The position numbers and the translations under genes are program-made. Positions 18,146 to 27,408 of a DNA stretch of 64,000 bases are shown here, in pieces. A model generated the notes under the pieces. It saw only the letters and a list, made by a program, of their open reading frames with translations, made no database searches and was not told where the DNA came from. The DNA comes from Parerythrobacter lacustris (lineage in GTDB: Bacteria > Pseudomonadota > Alphaproteobacteria > Sphingomonadales > Sphingomonadaceae): the NCBI RefSeq assembly GCF_024626475.1, contig NZ_JANKHH010000007.1:186001-250000 (forward strand). The letters run 5' to 3'. The stretch's first letter is position 1. Every line of letters starts with the position of its first letter.

Positions 18146-18552
18146 TGACGCTGACCTGCTTTTGCGGCGGGGTGCAGGTCGCGGCCGCGCGCAGGCCCGG
18201 ATTCGTGCATGCCTGCAATTGCGACCTGTGCCGCAAGGCCGGAGCGCGCTGGGGCTATTTCGATCCGGCGCAAGTTTCGGTGACGGGAAGAAGCGCCAAC
18301 TATCGCCGCCACGACAAGGCGCAGCCCGCCGTCGATGTCCATTTCTGCGCCACCTGCGGCTCCACCACCCATTTCCGACTGACAGATGCGGCGGTGGCGG
18401 TGCATGGCGACACGATGATGGGCGTCAATCTCGGACTTGCCGATGAAGCGGAGCTTGCGGGCATCGAACTGCGCTATCCCGACGGCAAGAACTGGTCGGG
18501 CGAGGGCGCTTTCGGCTATGTGCGGGAGAGCCGCATCCTTGGTGCCGGCTAG
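18145..18552 (+). CDS. GFA-family (CENP-V/GFA domain) protein
   Basis: A 135-residue protein with the zinc-ligand Cys pattern of the GFA family: Cys5/Cys7 (TCFCGG), Cys24/Cys26/Cys29 (CNCDLC) and Cys68/Cys71 (FCATCGS). The founding member was described as a glutathione-dependent formaldehyde-activating enzyme, but most relatives have no proven activity. Its start overlaps the gatB stop, and its position between gatB and trmL suggests co-transcription with them. Confidence 0.88.
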   Translation: MTLTCFCGGVQVAAARRPGFVHACNCDLCRKAGARWGYFDPAQVSVTGRSANYRRHDKAQPAVDVHFCATCGSTTHFRLTDAAVAVHGDTMMGVNLGLADEAELAGIELRYPDGKNWSGEGAFGYVRESRILGAG

Positions 18553-18558
18553 GCGCGC

Positions 18559-19020
18559 TTGACCGCCATCGTCCTCGTCCGGCCCGAGATTCCCGGCAAC
18601 ACCGGCGCAGTCGGGCGAACCTGCGTCGCGCTCGACATGGAGCTGGTGCTGATCCACCCGCTGGGCTTCCAGATCACCGACAAGCGGGTGAAGCGATCCG
18701 GCCTCGATTACTGGCCGCATATCCGGCTGGTCGAATTCGACAGCTGGAACGCGTTTCTGGCAGAGCGCCAGCCGCGCGAAGACCAGCTGTTCCTGTTCGA
18801 GGAATATGCCCCGCGCAGCTTTTACGAGCCGGAGTATCCGCCCGATGCCTACCTCGCATTCGGGCGCGAGACCAAGGGGCTGCCCCCCGAGATCGTCGAA
18901 GCCCACCGCGCGCAGATGGTGAGCCTGCCGATGCGGTCAGACAAGGTCCGCTCGCTGAACCTCGCCAACACGGTTGCGGCGGCGGCGTATCAGGCGGTGC
19001 GGGGGAATTGGAGCAGGTAA
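18559..19020 (+). CDS. trmL: tRNA (cytidine(34)-2'-O)-methyltransferase TrmL
   Basis: A 153-residue SPOUT methyltransferase that modifies the wobble base of tRNA-Leu. Evidence: VLVRPEIPGNTGAVGRTCV at the N-terminus, the knot motifs LAFGRETKGLP and SLPMRSDKVRSLNLANTV. The length is that of the family. No ATG or GTG is available; the start is TTG 18559, six bases after the preceding stop, which gives an N-terminus aligned with other TrmL proteins. Confidence 0.92.
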   Translation: MTAIVLVRPEIPGNTGAVGRTCVALDMELVLIHPLGFQITDKRVKRSGLDYWPHIRLVEFDSWNAFLAERQPREDQLFLFEEYAPRSFYEPEYPPDAYLAFGRETKGLPPEIVEAHRAQMVSLPMRSDKVRSLNLANTVAAAAYQAVRGNWSR

Positions 19021-19116
19021 TTGAAGCGACGGTTCAATTTCGCTCGAATACAATTGCGACCACCGAGAATGCCGGTAAACATTCGCTGAGAGGTAAATTT
19101 CTTGGGGGTCGATTTC

Positions 19117-19971
19117 ATGAAACGGATTCGCGTCTGGTCTGCACTTGCTTTGCCTTTTGTTTGGGCAGTCGCCTCACCGAGTATGGCGGAGACGCTGAGC
19201 AATGATGACGTGGTCATGCTGCTCGAAGCAGGTTTGGGCGAAGAGGCGGTGATCGCGAAGATCGAAACCGCCGATGGCAACTACATTACCGACACCTCGG
19301 CACTTCTGGATTTGCGTAGCCGGGGAGTGCCGAGTTCCGTCATTGCCGCTATGCTCAAGCGATCGGTGGTCGAGCCCGAATTGTCGGACAGCTCACCTGA
19401 TCCTTTGGTTCCCCATTTCCCCGGCGTCTATCTGATGGATGACTGGTCTCCGGTGGCTCGAATGTGGAGAATCGATCCGACTGCAAGCACCCAAACGAAG
19501 ACGGGCGGCATTCTCGGGTATGCCATCACAGGCGGCATTGCATCGGCGAGTGTCAAGGCGGTCATCCCCGGCGAGGCGGCCCAAATCTCGACTCCCAATG
19601 GTAACCCGACATTCTATATCTATCTGGATGCTCCCGGCGACGCTTCGAGCGGAACTTTCTCTACCGGGTTTGGCGCGTCGATTCAGTCGCCCAACGAATT
19701 CTCGCTCGTTCGGCTTGCCGAAAAGAAGGGGCGACGCGAGGCTCGCATCGGGAGCATGAACATTGCGGGTGCCAAGGCTGGCGTGATGGACAAGGATCAA
19801 ATTCCTTTCACCTACGAACAACTCAAACCCGGCGTGTTCAAGGTGACCATCGGAGCCGCCATGGAGGAAGGTCAATACGGTTTCATATTCCCGCTTGGCG
19901 GAGGGGTGGGGCCAGGAATCGGGCAAGCGGGCACTGCAGGTGCACGAGTATTTGCCTTCGGCGTCGAGTAG
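19117..19971 (+). CDS. Secreted protein of unknown function
   Basis: A 284-residue protein with a signal peptide (residues 1-24, ending SMA). Residues ~25-80 resemble a small helical motif seen at the N-termini of many bacterial exported proteins (LSNDDVVMLLEAGLGEEAVI, LRSRGVPSSVIAAML). The remainder is probably beta-rich (FPGVYLMDD, FYIYLDAPGD, GQYGFIFPLGGG). ATG 19117 follows GGGGGT and gives the signal peptide directly; an ATG-like start five codons earlier is less good. Codon use is somewhat less G+C-biased than its neighbours. It is followed by a bidirectional terminator. Confidence 0.75.
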   Translation: MKRIRVWSALALPFVWAVASPSMAETLSNDDVVMLLEAGLGEEAVIAKIETADGNYITDTSALLDLRSRGVPSSVIAAMLKRSVVEPELSDSSPDPLVPHFPGVYLMDDWSPVARMWRIDPTASTQTKTGGILGYAITGGIASASVKAVIPGEAAQISTPNGNPTFYIYLDAPGDASSGTFSTGFGASIQSPNEFSLVRLAEKKGRREARIGSMNIAGAKAGVMDKDQIPFTYEQLKPGVFKVTIGAAMEEGQYGFIFPLGGGVGPGIGQAGTAGARVFAFGVE

Positions 19972-19996
19972 TCTGGCACCCATTATCAAGAAAAAA

Positions 19997-20028
19997 AGGG
20001 CGCCGGGGTTTCCCTCGGCGCCCTTTTT
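19997..20028. terminator. Bidirectional Rho-independent terminator
   Basis: GC-rich stem AGGGCGCCGgGG / CCtCGGCGCCCT with a TTTC loop, a run of five T on the plus strand and a run of A (T on the minus strand) on the other side. It would serve both the secreted protein (plus) and the minus-strand gene ending at 20054. Confidence 0.85.
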
Positions 20029-20053
20029 CTTCGCTACGGCCGGAGCCGGACGG

Positions 20054-20356
20054 TCAGCCCTGGCGGGTGCCCGACAGCGGCATGTCGCCGAACGCGCCGG
20101 CGTTGACCTTGCCGGTCAGCGCGTCGCCGTCGATGGTCGCTTCGCAATTGAGCGTCATCGGCATCGGCACGGTCATGTTCATCGACCAGGTCAGCGTGTT
20201 GCCGTCGACCTTGCCGTCGTTCACATCCATCGAGCCGAGCGCACCGGAGATGCTGCCGGTGAAGGTGCCGTCGCCGCCATCGACCACGGTGAAGGTGCCG
20301 GCCTGTTCGCCCATCGGGCTCTTGATCGAAGTTGCGTAGGTTCCTCCAACAGACAT
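20054..20356 (-). CDS. Small beta-rich protein, unknown function
   Basis: A 100-residue protein without signal peptide: MSVGGTYATSIKSPMGEQ, FTGSISGALGSMDVNDGKVD, LTWSMNMTVPMPMTLNCEA, GAFGDMPLSGTRQG. The alternating pattern suggests a small beta-barrel. Similar segments are known to me as uncharacterised proteins and as C-terminal parts of larger enzymes; no function is established. ATG 20356 has a strong GAGGAG ribosome-binding site, so a longer upstream frame was rejected. It lies 73 bp downstream of the M16 peptidase on the same strand. Confidence 0.75.
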   Translation of the reverse strand: MSVGGTYATSIKSPMGEQAGTFTVVDGGDGTFTGSISGALGSMDVNDGKVDGNTLTWSMNMTVPMPMTLNCEATIDGDALTGKVNAGAFGDMPLSGTRQG

Positions 20357-20389
20357 CCGTATCTCCTCTGGTTTGCGTTCAATTTCGCG

Positions 20390-20406
20390 GGGGCGTGCAT
20401 CGCCCC
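20390..20406 (-). terminator. Weak hairpin after the M16 peptidase
   Basis: Six-bp stem GGGGCG / CGCCCC with a five-base loop and no T-run. It could attenuate transcription into the small downstream gene; support is structural only. Confidence 0.25.
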
Positions 20407-20429
20407 TGCTTACATCAATGTCAACAAGC

Positions 20430-23351
20430 TCACTCGCCTTCGGCCTTGGGCATCTCCCGCACTTCGACCGGCAGGCCGAGTTGTTCAAGCTGCGGCTCGA
20501 CCACCTTGGCATCGCCGACGATCACGAACACCAGGTCGTCGCCCTTGAAGTTGGCCCGTGCCTGTGCGTCGAGCTGGTCGGCTGTGAGCGCTTCGTATTT
20601 CGCGGCGAGCGTTTCGTAGTAATTGTCCGGCCGCTTGTCGGTGACGATGTTGACAATCCCGCCGAGCACACTGCCGCTGGTCTCGAAACTGCCCGGCAAT
20701 TCGCGGACATTGCCGTTGATCAGCCGGGTCAGCTCTTCACCGGTCACGCCCTGGCCGCCGACATAGGCGGTGAGGTCCTTGCGCAGCTCGGCGATCGAAT
20801 CGCCCGTCCGATCGGCCTGTACCGGGGCGTAGATCAGGAAGCTGGTGCGATCCTGCGGCTGCTGGAACAGACTGCGCACGCCGTAGGACCAGCCCTTGGT
20901 CTCGCGCAGGTTCATGTTGATGCGGCTGAGGAAGCTGCCGCCGAACACCTCGTTGGCAGCGGCGATGGACAGGTTGTCGTCGGTTCCCTTGCCCTCCAGT
21001 ACGCGCCCGCCGATGATCACCGACTGCGGCGAGTTGGGGCGGTTGACCAGCACGATGCGCGAGCCGGTCTGGACCGGGATCGGCGCATCGTAGCTCTTCA
21101 CGGGGGCAGTGACGGCTGGTGCCTGCCACTTGCCGAAGCTCTGTTCGAGCTGCGCGGTCGCTTCAGCAAGTGTGGTGTCACCCACGATGAATATCTGCGC
21201 CTTGTCGGGGCGCAGCCACATGCCGTGGAAATCGCGCAGATCCTGCGCGGTCAGCGCGGCAACCACCGCCGGGTCGCCAGTGCCGCTGGGCGGCATGCCA
21301 TAGGGATGGTCGCTGCCGAACAGGATCGGCGAAAGCACGCGTTGGCCGATCGCGCCGGGATTGTTCATCTCGTTGCGGATCCGGGTCAGCTGCTGGGTGC
21401 GCACACGTTCCAGATCGGTCTCGCCGAAGGCCGGGCTGCGGACATAATCGGCCAGCAGGTCGAGCGACGGTGCTAGGTTAGGAGCGAGCGCGCCCAGGGT
21501 GAAGAAGGTGCTGTCGGCATCCGCACCGCCGCCCAGCTGCGCGCCATAGCGTTCCTTGGCGATGGCAAGTGCGGTGGAATCGAGATGCGTCGTCCCCTCG
21601 TCCATCGCCTGCAGCATCATCGATGTGATGCCCAGCTTGTCGCGCGGATCGGCGGCATAGCCGGCATCGAAATGCACCCGGACGCTGACCACCGGTGCAG
21701 CGGCGCGGCGGGCGAAATAGACCTTGATCCCGTTGGACAGGGTCGCACGCTCGATATCGGGGAAGTCGAGCGGCTTGAGTTCGCCCACTTCGGGCAGCTT
21801 CGAGCGGTCGGCTTCGGGCACCTTGGCCGCCGCGCCCGCGCCCTGCAGCATCAGCGGGTTGCTGTAGAATGCAGGCCCGGCAAGGCCGGACTGCTCGCCC
21901 GCCCAGATATAGCCGCCGCGGTTTTCGCCGCCTTCCTTGCGCTCGCCGGGTTCGACCCGCAGTTCGAACACCGGGCGCGCCATCCAGGTGGCGGTGACGT
22001 CGCGCACCTGCGCCGGGGTGAGCTTCGCTGCTCGTTCCAGCTCCTTGCGGTAGGATGAGGCATCGCCCTGGTACAGCAGGCCCTCTGCCAGTGTCGGGGC
22101 CTTGCCGCTGAAGCCGCCGACCTGCTCGAGCCCGCGGATCTGGCCCGCGGCATAGGTCGTCAGCGCGCGGTCGAGCTCGTCCTGCGTCGGGCCCTCGATC
22201 ATGAATTTGGCGATCTCGGCGTCGAGCGCGGCGGCCACGTCTTCGGGGTCCTTGCCGGGTGCTGCATCGGCGTAGACCACCAGTTGCCCTGCCTGCGCGA
22301 AGATATCGGCGCTCGCGACCACCCGCACGGCCATCTGCTGTTCGCGCACCAGCGCGTTGTCGAGCCGCGAGGAGGCGAGCCCGCCGAGCACGATCGCACC
22401 GGCAGAGAGCGGCAGGTAATCGGGGTTGTTCAGTCCCGGCACCGCCCACATGCGATAGATGCGGGTGGTCGCGACCTGATCGTAGATCGTCTTGCTCGCG
22501 GCCTCGGGCAGCATCGGGACGGAGACATCCAGCTTTGGAACCGCAGGGCCGGCAGGGATCGCGCCGAACCACTTGGTCACTTTCTGCCGCGCGGTCGCGG
22601 TATCGATATCGCCAGCGAGCACCAGGATCGCGTTGTTGGGGCCGTAGTTGTCGCGGAACCACTGCTTGACGTCTTCCAGCGTCGCGCTGGACAGGTCATC
22701 CATCGAACCGATGGTCGAGTGGTGATAGGGATGTCCCGAAGGATAGAGGTTTTCCAGCTGCTCGTACTCGACGAGGCCATAAGGCTGGTTGTCGCCCTGC
22801 CGCTTCTCGTTCTGGACCACGCCGATCTGGTTATCGAGCTTTTCCTGCGTCACCGCGCCGAGCAGATACCCCATACGGTCGGATTCGAGCATCAATGCCC
22901 GGTCGAGCGCGCCGGTGGGGACGGTTTCGAAATAGTTGGTCCGGTCGAACCAGGTGGTGCCGTTGAAGTCGGTCGCGCCGACCTGCTGCAACGGTTCGAA
23001 GAAATCGCCCGGCGCGTTCTCGCTGCCGTTGAACATGAGGTGTTCGAACAGGTGCGCGAATCCGGTCTTGCCCTTCGGTTCGTGCTTCGAGCCGACACCG
23101 TACCATACACTGACGCCGACCACCGGAGCCTTGCGGTCGGTGTGGACGAGTACCGTCAGCCCATTGTCGAGCTTGAAGCTCTCGTAGGGGATCGAAACCT
23201 GTTCGATCAGCTCGGCCAGCGGTGCCGGTTCGGGCATGGCCGCGGCATCGGCTTCCATCGCGTCGCCCGCGTGGTTGTCGGCAAAGGCAGGTGATGCACC
23301 GAGCGAGAGGGCAAGCGCCGCAAGGCTGGCGGTGGCGAAAGTGTAACGCAT
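20430..23351 (-). CDS. M16-family zinc peptidase, two-domain, exported
   Basis: A 973-residue protein with an Ala-rich signal peptide (residues 1-24). The first M16 domain has the inverted zinc motif HLFEH (residues 100-104), with Glu182 in VQNEKRQ as third ligand at the expected spacing. The second half repeats the M16 fold without a zinc motif, as in bacterial pitrilysin-like/processing-peptidase-like enzymes. It should degrade short peptides in the periplasm. The start has GGGGAC seven bases upstream. It lies 51 bp downstream of the penicillin-acylase homologue and close to an M17 aminopeptidase, suggesting a peptide-scavenging cluster. Confidence 0.93.
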   Translation of the reverse strand: MRYTFATASLAALALSLGASPAFADNHAGDAMEADAAAMPEPAPLAELIEQVSIPYESFKLDNGLTVLVHTDRKAPVVGVSVWYGVGSKHEPKGKTGFAHLFEHLMFNGSENAPGDFFEPLQQVGATDFNGTTWFDRTNYFETVPTGALDRALMLESDRMGYLLGAVTQEKLDNQIGVVQNEKRQGDNQPYGLVEYEQLENLYPSGHPYHHSTIGSMDDLSSATLEDVKQWFRDNYGPNNAILVLAGDIDTATARQKVTKWFGAIPAGPAVPKLDVSVPMLPEAASKTIYDQVATTRIYRMWAVPGLNNPDYLPLSAGAIVLGGLASSRLDNALVREQQMAVRVVASADIFAQAGQLVVYADAAPGKDPEDVAAALDAEIAKFMIEGPTQDELDRALTTYAAGQIRGLEQVGGFSGKAPTLAEGLLYQGDASSYRKELERAAKLTPAQVRDVTATWMARPVFELRVEPGERKEGGENRGGYIWAGEQSGLAGPAFYSNPLMLQGAGAAAKVPEADRSKLPEVGELKPLDFPDIERATLSNGIKVYFARRAAAPVVSVRVHFDAGYAADPRDKLGITSMMLQAMDEGTTHLDSTALAIAKERYGAQLGGGADADSTFFTLGALAPNLAPSLDLLADYVRSPAFGETDLERVRTQQLTRIRNEMNNPGAIGQRVLSPILFGSDHPYGMPPSGTGDPAVVAALTAQDLRDFHGMWLRPDKAQIFIVGDTTLAEATAQLEQSFGKWQAPAVTAPVKSYDAPIPVQTGSRIVLVNRPNSPQSVIIGGRVLEGKGTDDNLSIAAANEVFGGSFLSRINMNLRETKGWSYGVRSLFQQPQDRTSFLIYAPVQADRTGDSIAELRKDLTAYVGGQGVTGEELTRLINGNVRELPGSFETSGSVLGGIVNIVTDKRPDNYYETLAAKYEALTADQLDAQARANFKGDDLVFVIVGDAKVVEPQLEQLGLPVEVREMPKAEGE

Positions 23352-23402
23352 GCAATAGTCCCCGTTTATCGAATTCAGTCCGTCTGGATCGCCCCTAGCG
23401 GC

Positions 23403-25661
23403 TCAGCGCCGATTGCTCACCGTTTTTCGACGAGTGGCGTTCTCCAGCGCATCAACGCGCCAGAAGTGCACCGGTTTCAATTCGTGCCGCACAAACAGCT
23501 TGGCCTGATCGGAATAGTGCCGGCTTCGCGTGCGAGTGGTCGCGGCGCCGAACGGCTGGATCGACTGCGATCGGACGCGCTGACCGGGCTCCCACTCGAC
23601 GAACATCAGGAAGCTGTCGCCATGCTTGATCGACAATCGCCCGTCCTCGTCCTCGTCCCAGGTGGTCGAGGCGCGCAGAGTATCGCTGCCTCCGTCGAGC
23701 GGCAGGTCGACCGCATAGGGCCCGAGCGGCTGGCGCAGCCGGAGGAGGTCCGACATCGGCGGGTCGAGCCGGCCGAAATATTCGGTCAGATGGTCGGCGC
23801 TGCGCTTCAACTCCTCCCGCGCGTCGGGCCACGGCTTGTTGAGATATTCCGCCGACATGAACGGCTTGATCATCAACAAGGCGATCGCATCGGCACTTCC
23901 CTTGCTGTCGGCGGTCCAGTCCCACTTTGCGAGCAAGGCCTGCGCCTTCGCCAGCTCGGGCTCGCGCTTGAGATCGAGCGCGGCAACCTCGCGCATCATT
24001 CGCGCGACATAGCCGGCGCGTTCATAGCCGGTATCGTATTTGATCCGCTCCAAATTGGCGCGGTCGATCACCGGGGTGGCTTCCATCAACTTCGCGGCAC
24101 GGCGCGCGCGGTTGGTGGTCTTGAGTTCGACCCCCATCTCCGGCGGCACGCTGTCGGGTGAAAGATCGCTGCCCGTGCCCGCGGCGGAGAAGGGCGAATT
24201 GTTCGCGTTGAACAGCCAGCCGCTCGCCGGATTGACCAGTTGCGGGATCGCCGCAAAGTCGACCGTCCCGGTCCACAGCGCCTTGCTGGTGTTGCCCGGC
24301 AGCACGCCGCGCCAGTCGTAGCCCTTCGGCCGGTCAGGGATCGCCGCATTGTAGAACATGCCGATGTTGCCCTGCTTGTCGGCATAGAGGAAATTGGTGC
24401 TCGGAATGTCCATCCGCGCGAGGATCGCCTTGAACTCGGTCAGGTCCTTCGCTTTGTTGAGCCGGTAATAGGCATCGAGCTGGCCGAGATTGTCCATCCC
24501 GCCGTAACGGATGGCGAAGGCGCCTTTGCTGTTGATGATGACCGGGCCATGGACGCTGCGGTGGACCGTGCGGCGGATCGGCAGCACCACCGGTCCGAAG
24601 CGTACCGGCAGGGTAACGGTCTTGCTTTCGAGATCGCGCCATTCGCCGTCGAATTTGTACTGCTTGCCGCTCTTGTCGAGCTCCAGCTTGTAGACATCGA
24701 CCATGTCGGGCCGGTTGACCGTATTGGTCCAGCCGATTTCTTCGTTGTGGCCGAGGAAGGGGAAGGGGCTGCCGGGGAAATTGGCCCCGGCATAGTGCCA
24801 GCCCTCGTTGCTCTCGACCACCAGTTCGTACCACGCGACCCCGCCGCGCAGCGGCTGGTGGCTATTGGACACGAGGCGCGTCACCCCGTCGCCCGATTTC
24901 TGCGGGGCGATGGCGAAGGCGTTGGACCCGGACAGTGCATCTCCGCCCATCGGGATCGGCATCGGGCTGCGATAAGCCGTCGTCGTCTGGTGCGCTTCGG
25001 GCTGCATGATCGGTTCGGCAGCGGGCTGCTCGCCCAGATCCTCCTTGGGGATCGGCGGGCCGTATTCGGGGACCATCGGCTCGTCCGCCACCAGCGGGCC
25101 GATGACATTGTTGAGCCCGAAGAAGAATGGCTGGCGCAGCGCGAAACCGGTCGCGACGTCCTCGCCGTTGACCGGGAACAGGTTTGCCAGCTTGAGTTCG
25201 CCAGGGTGCTCGTCAGCGTATTGGTTCAGCCCCGTAGCATAGGCTTCGAACAATGCGCGGGTGTCCGAAGGCAGTTGCTTGTAGTGCCGTTCCGCCGTTC
25301 CGCGCGCATCGAGCAGGTGATAGACGAAGTCGACCTGCGCCCCTTCCTCGCCGGCAATCGCGCCGTAGCGGCCGCGTGCCATGGCAACGACATCCTGCAG
25401 CGTATGGAAGTCATCCTCGGCATGCGCAATCGCGACGCCATAGGCGACGTCAGCATCGGTCTCACCATAGATATGCGGCACGCCGAATTCGCTGCGGACG
25501 ATCTCGGCGGTGTAGCCTTGTGGGGCGGTGCGAGCGGAGTCTCCGGCGGGGGCCCTCGCCGGATGGGCAAAGAACGGTTCCCAGGTTGCAAGGCCGACGA
25601 AGGCCACGATCAGCAGCGTCAGCAGCGTCCAGCCGCCGCGCGAAAGCCATTTGCGGAACAC
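23403..25661 (-). CDS. Penicillin acylase family Ntn-hydrolase
   Basis: A 752-residue precursor. An N-terminal hydrophobic segment (about residues 12-28) exports or anchors it. The alpha chain (EIVRSEFGVPHIYG, GYAIAHAEDD-like block) is followed by a linker and the self-cleavage site at Gly245-Ser246-Asn247 (SGSNAFAIAP), with Ser246 as catalytic nucleophile of the beta chain. Substrates in this family include beta-lactams, N-acyl-homoserine lactones and other amides, so specificity is open. GTG 25661 was chosen for its GGAG at five bases; an ATG at 25706 lacks a ribosome-binding site. It is divergent from the M17 aminopeptidase. Confidence 0.88.
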   Translation of the reverse strand: MFRKWLSRGGWTLLTLLIVAFVGLATWEPFFAHPARAPAGDSARTAPQGYTAEIVRSEFGVPHIYGETDADVAYGVAIAHAEDDFHTLQDVVAMARGRYGAIAGEEGAQVDFVYHLLDARGTAERHYKQLPSDTRALFEAYATGLNQYADEHPGELKLANLFPVNGEDVATGFALRQPFFFGLNNVIGPLVADEPMVPEYGPPIPKEDLGEQPAAEPIMQPEAHQTTTAYRSPMPIPMGGDALSGSNAFAIAPQKSGDGVTRLVSNSHQPLRGGVAWYELVVESNEGWHYAGANFPGSPFPFLGHNEEIGWTNTVNRPDMVDVYKLELDKSGKQYKFDGEWRDLESKTVTLPVRFGPVVLPIRRTVHRSVHGPVIINSKGAFAIRYGGMDNLGQLDAYYRLNKAKDLTEFKAILARMDIPSTNFLYADKQGNIGMFYNAAIPDRPKGYDWRGVLPGNTSKALWTGTVDFAAIPQLVNPASGWLFNANNSPFSAAGTGSDLSPDSVPPEMGVELKTTNRARRAAKLMEATPVIDRANLERIKYDTGYERAGYVARMMREVAALDLKREPELAKAQALLAKWDWTADSKGSADAIALLMIKPFMSAEYLNKPWPDAREELKRSADHLTEYFGRLDPPMSDLLRLRQPLGPYAVDLPLDGGSDTLRASTTWDEDEDGRLSIKHGDSFLMFVEWEPGQRVRSQSIQPFGAATTRTRSRHYSDQAKLFVRHELKPVHFWRVDALENATRRKTVSNRR

Positions 25662-25741
25662 ATTCACTCCCCGGTCGATTAGTTGCTCGACAATTGCCGT
25701 TCGCATCGGTCAGGTCAACCGACGCATTCCATTCGCAATAA

Positions 25742-25757
25742 GGGGAGAACAACCATC
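25742..25757 (+). promoter_or_regulatory. Ribosome-binding site followed by ATC start codon
   Basis: GGGGAG at 25742-25747, a seven-base spacer, then ATC at 25755-25757. The spacing is ideal for initiation, but the codon is not a normal start. The only standard start in frame is TTG 25683, which would add 24 polar residues before the signal peptide and has no ribosome-binding site. Confidence 0.55.
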
Positions 25758-27323
25758 CTTACTCGGACTCTTACGCTCGCTCTGGCAGCCACGGCGCTGC
25801 CGGCAACCGCATTTTCAGCTCCGGCCCTGGCTCAAACCGTCGTCGGATCGGGGATCGAACCATCCAACGCTGTGAACAGCACAGCGCGCCCGGTTGAGTT
25901 TTCCACCGTGATCCCGGACGGGGCTGCTCTGGCGGTGGTTACTATCGGGACCGACCTCCCCCAGAACGGCGCATTGCCGCAGGACGCCGCAGCCTATGTC
26001 GCGGCGAGCGACTATACCGGCAAGGCGGGCGAGAGGCTGGCGATCCCGGCTGGTCCCGGCGCGCCGCCGATCATGCTGTTCGGCGCTGCGGCCGAAGAAG
26101 GCGAGATGCCCGACTGGAGATCGCTCGGCGGGCGGATTGCGCAGGCGATGGACGGCGAGAAATCTTCGGTCGCAATCGCCGGTCTGCCCGATGCGGCAGC
26201 AATGGCGGATGCGGCGCTCGGTACGCAGCTGGGCCAATACCGTTTCGACCGCTACAAGAGCGATCGGACCGATCCGCCCGCGCAGGCCATCACCCTCGTC
26301 GGTGCCGACGCAAATGCGGCGAGTGCCATGTGGTCTGGCCGCCATCGCCACCTTGCTGAAGGGGTGACGCTGGCGCGCGACCTGGTCAATGAGCCCGCCA
26401 ACGTGATCTACCCTGCCAGCTTCGTCGAGAGCGCGCGTGCCGCGCTGCGCGGGGTGCCAGGCGTCACGATCGAGGTGCTCGACGAAACCGCGATGCGCCG
26501 CCTCGGCATGGGTGCGATTGTCGGCGTCGGGCAGGGCAGCCCGCGCGGCAGCCGCCTGATGCTGATCACCTATCGTGGCGCGGACGGGCCGCCGATCGCG
26601 CTGGCGGGCAAGGGGATCACTTTCGACAGCGGCGGTATTTCGCTCAAGCCCGGCGCGGGAATGTGGGAAATGAAGGGCGACATGTCGGGCGCGGCTGCGG
26701 TGACCGGCGCGATCCTCAGCCTCGCAAAATCGCGTGCGCCGGTGCATGTGGTTGCTGTCGCTGCGCTGGCCGAGAACATGCCGGGCGACAATGCCCAGCG
26801 TCCGGGCGATGTGGTGCGCACCATGTCGGGCAAGACGATCGAAATCCGTTCGACCGATGCCGAAGGTCGGCTCGTGCTCGCCGATGCGATCGAATACACC
26901 GTGCAGGAGAAGAAACCCTTTGCGCTGATCGATATCGCCACGCTGACCGGATCGCAGGTGGGCGCCCTCGGAGGCGAATATGCGGGTCTGTTCTCGCGCG
27001 AAGATGCCTTTGCCGATGCAGCCCTCGCGGCGGCGGAAAAGACCGGCGAAGGGCTATGGCGCCTGCCGCTCCACCCTACCTACCGCGACGCGGTCAAATC
27101 CGACATTGCCGACGTCAAGAACTCCGATGCGTCGCCCGCACCCGGTGCCAGCGCCGGGGCCCATTTCATCGAGTATTTCGTGCCCGAGGACCTGCCGTGG
27201 CTGCATATCGACATGGCCTCGATGGATCGCACCAGTTCGGACCGTCCGCTCGTCCCCGCCGGAGCGAGCGGCTACGGTGTGATGCTGCTCGACGAAATGG
27301 CGCGGAGCTGGCAGCCTGAATAG
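25755..27323 (+). CDS. Exported leucyl aminopeptidase (M17 family)
   Basis: About 522 residues from the ATC at 25755. Residues 1-27 form a signal peptide ending ALAQ, so unlike cytoplasmic PepA it should act in the periplasm. The C-terminal catalytic domain has the two-metal-site signatures: Lys/Asp in GKGITFDSGGISLKP and the STDAEGRLVLADA motif (NTDAEGRL in most relatives). GAHFIEYFV and LPWLHIDMAS follow. The N-terminal domain is divergent. Start choice is unusual (see the ribosome-binding-site entry). It is divergent from the acylase, with 93 bp between starts. Confidence 0.9.
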   Translation: MLTRTLTLALAATALPATAFSAPALAQTVVGSGIEPSNAVNSTARPVEFSTVIPDGAALAVVTIGTDLPQNGALPQDAAAYVAASDYTGKAGERLAIPAGPGAPPIMLFGAAAEEGEMPDWRSLGGRIAQAMDGEKSSVAIAGLPDAAAMADAALGTQLGQYRFDRYKSDRTDPPAQAITLVGADANAASAMWSGRHRHLAEGVTLARDLVNEPANVIYPASFVESARAALRGVPGVTIEVLDETAMRRLGMGAIVGVGQGSPRGSRLMLITYRGADGPPIALAGKGITFDSGGISLKPGAGMWEMKGDMSGAAAVTGAILSLAKSRAPVHVVAVAALAENMPGDNAQRPGDVVRTMSGKTIEIRSTDAEGRLVLADAIEYTVQEKKPFALIDIATLTGSQVGALGGEYAGLFSREDAFADAALAAAEKTGEGLWRLPLHPTYRDAVKSDIADVKNSDASPAPGASAGAHFIEYFVPEDLPWLHIDMASMDRTSSDRPLVPAGASGYGVMLLDEMARSWQPE

Positions 27324-27408
27324 GGAAATTCCGGATCGTTCGGCGGGGGCTTGCAGTCGCCGCCGGACAACCCAACTAGTCGGGTAACACACCTATTGCG
27401 CTGAGGCT

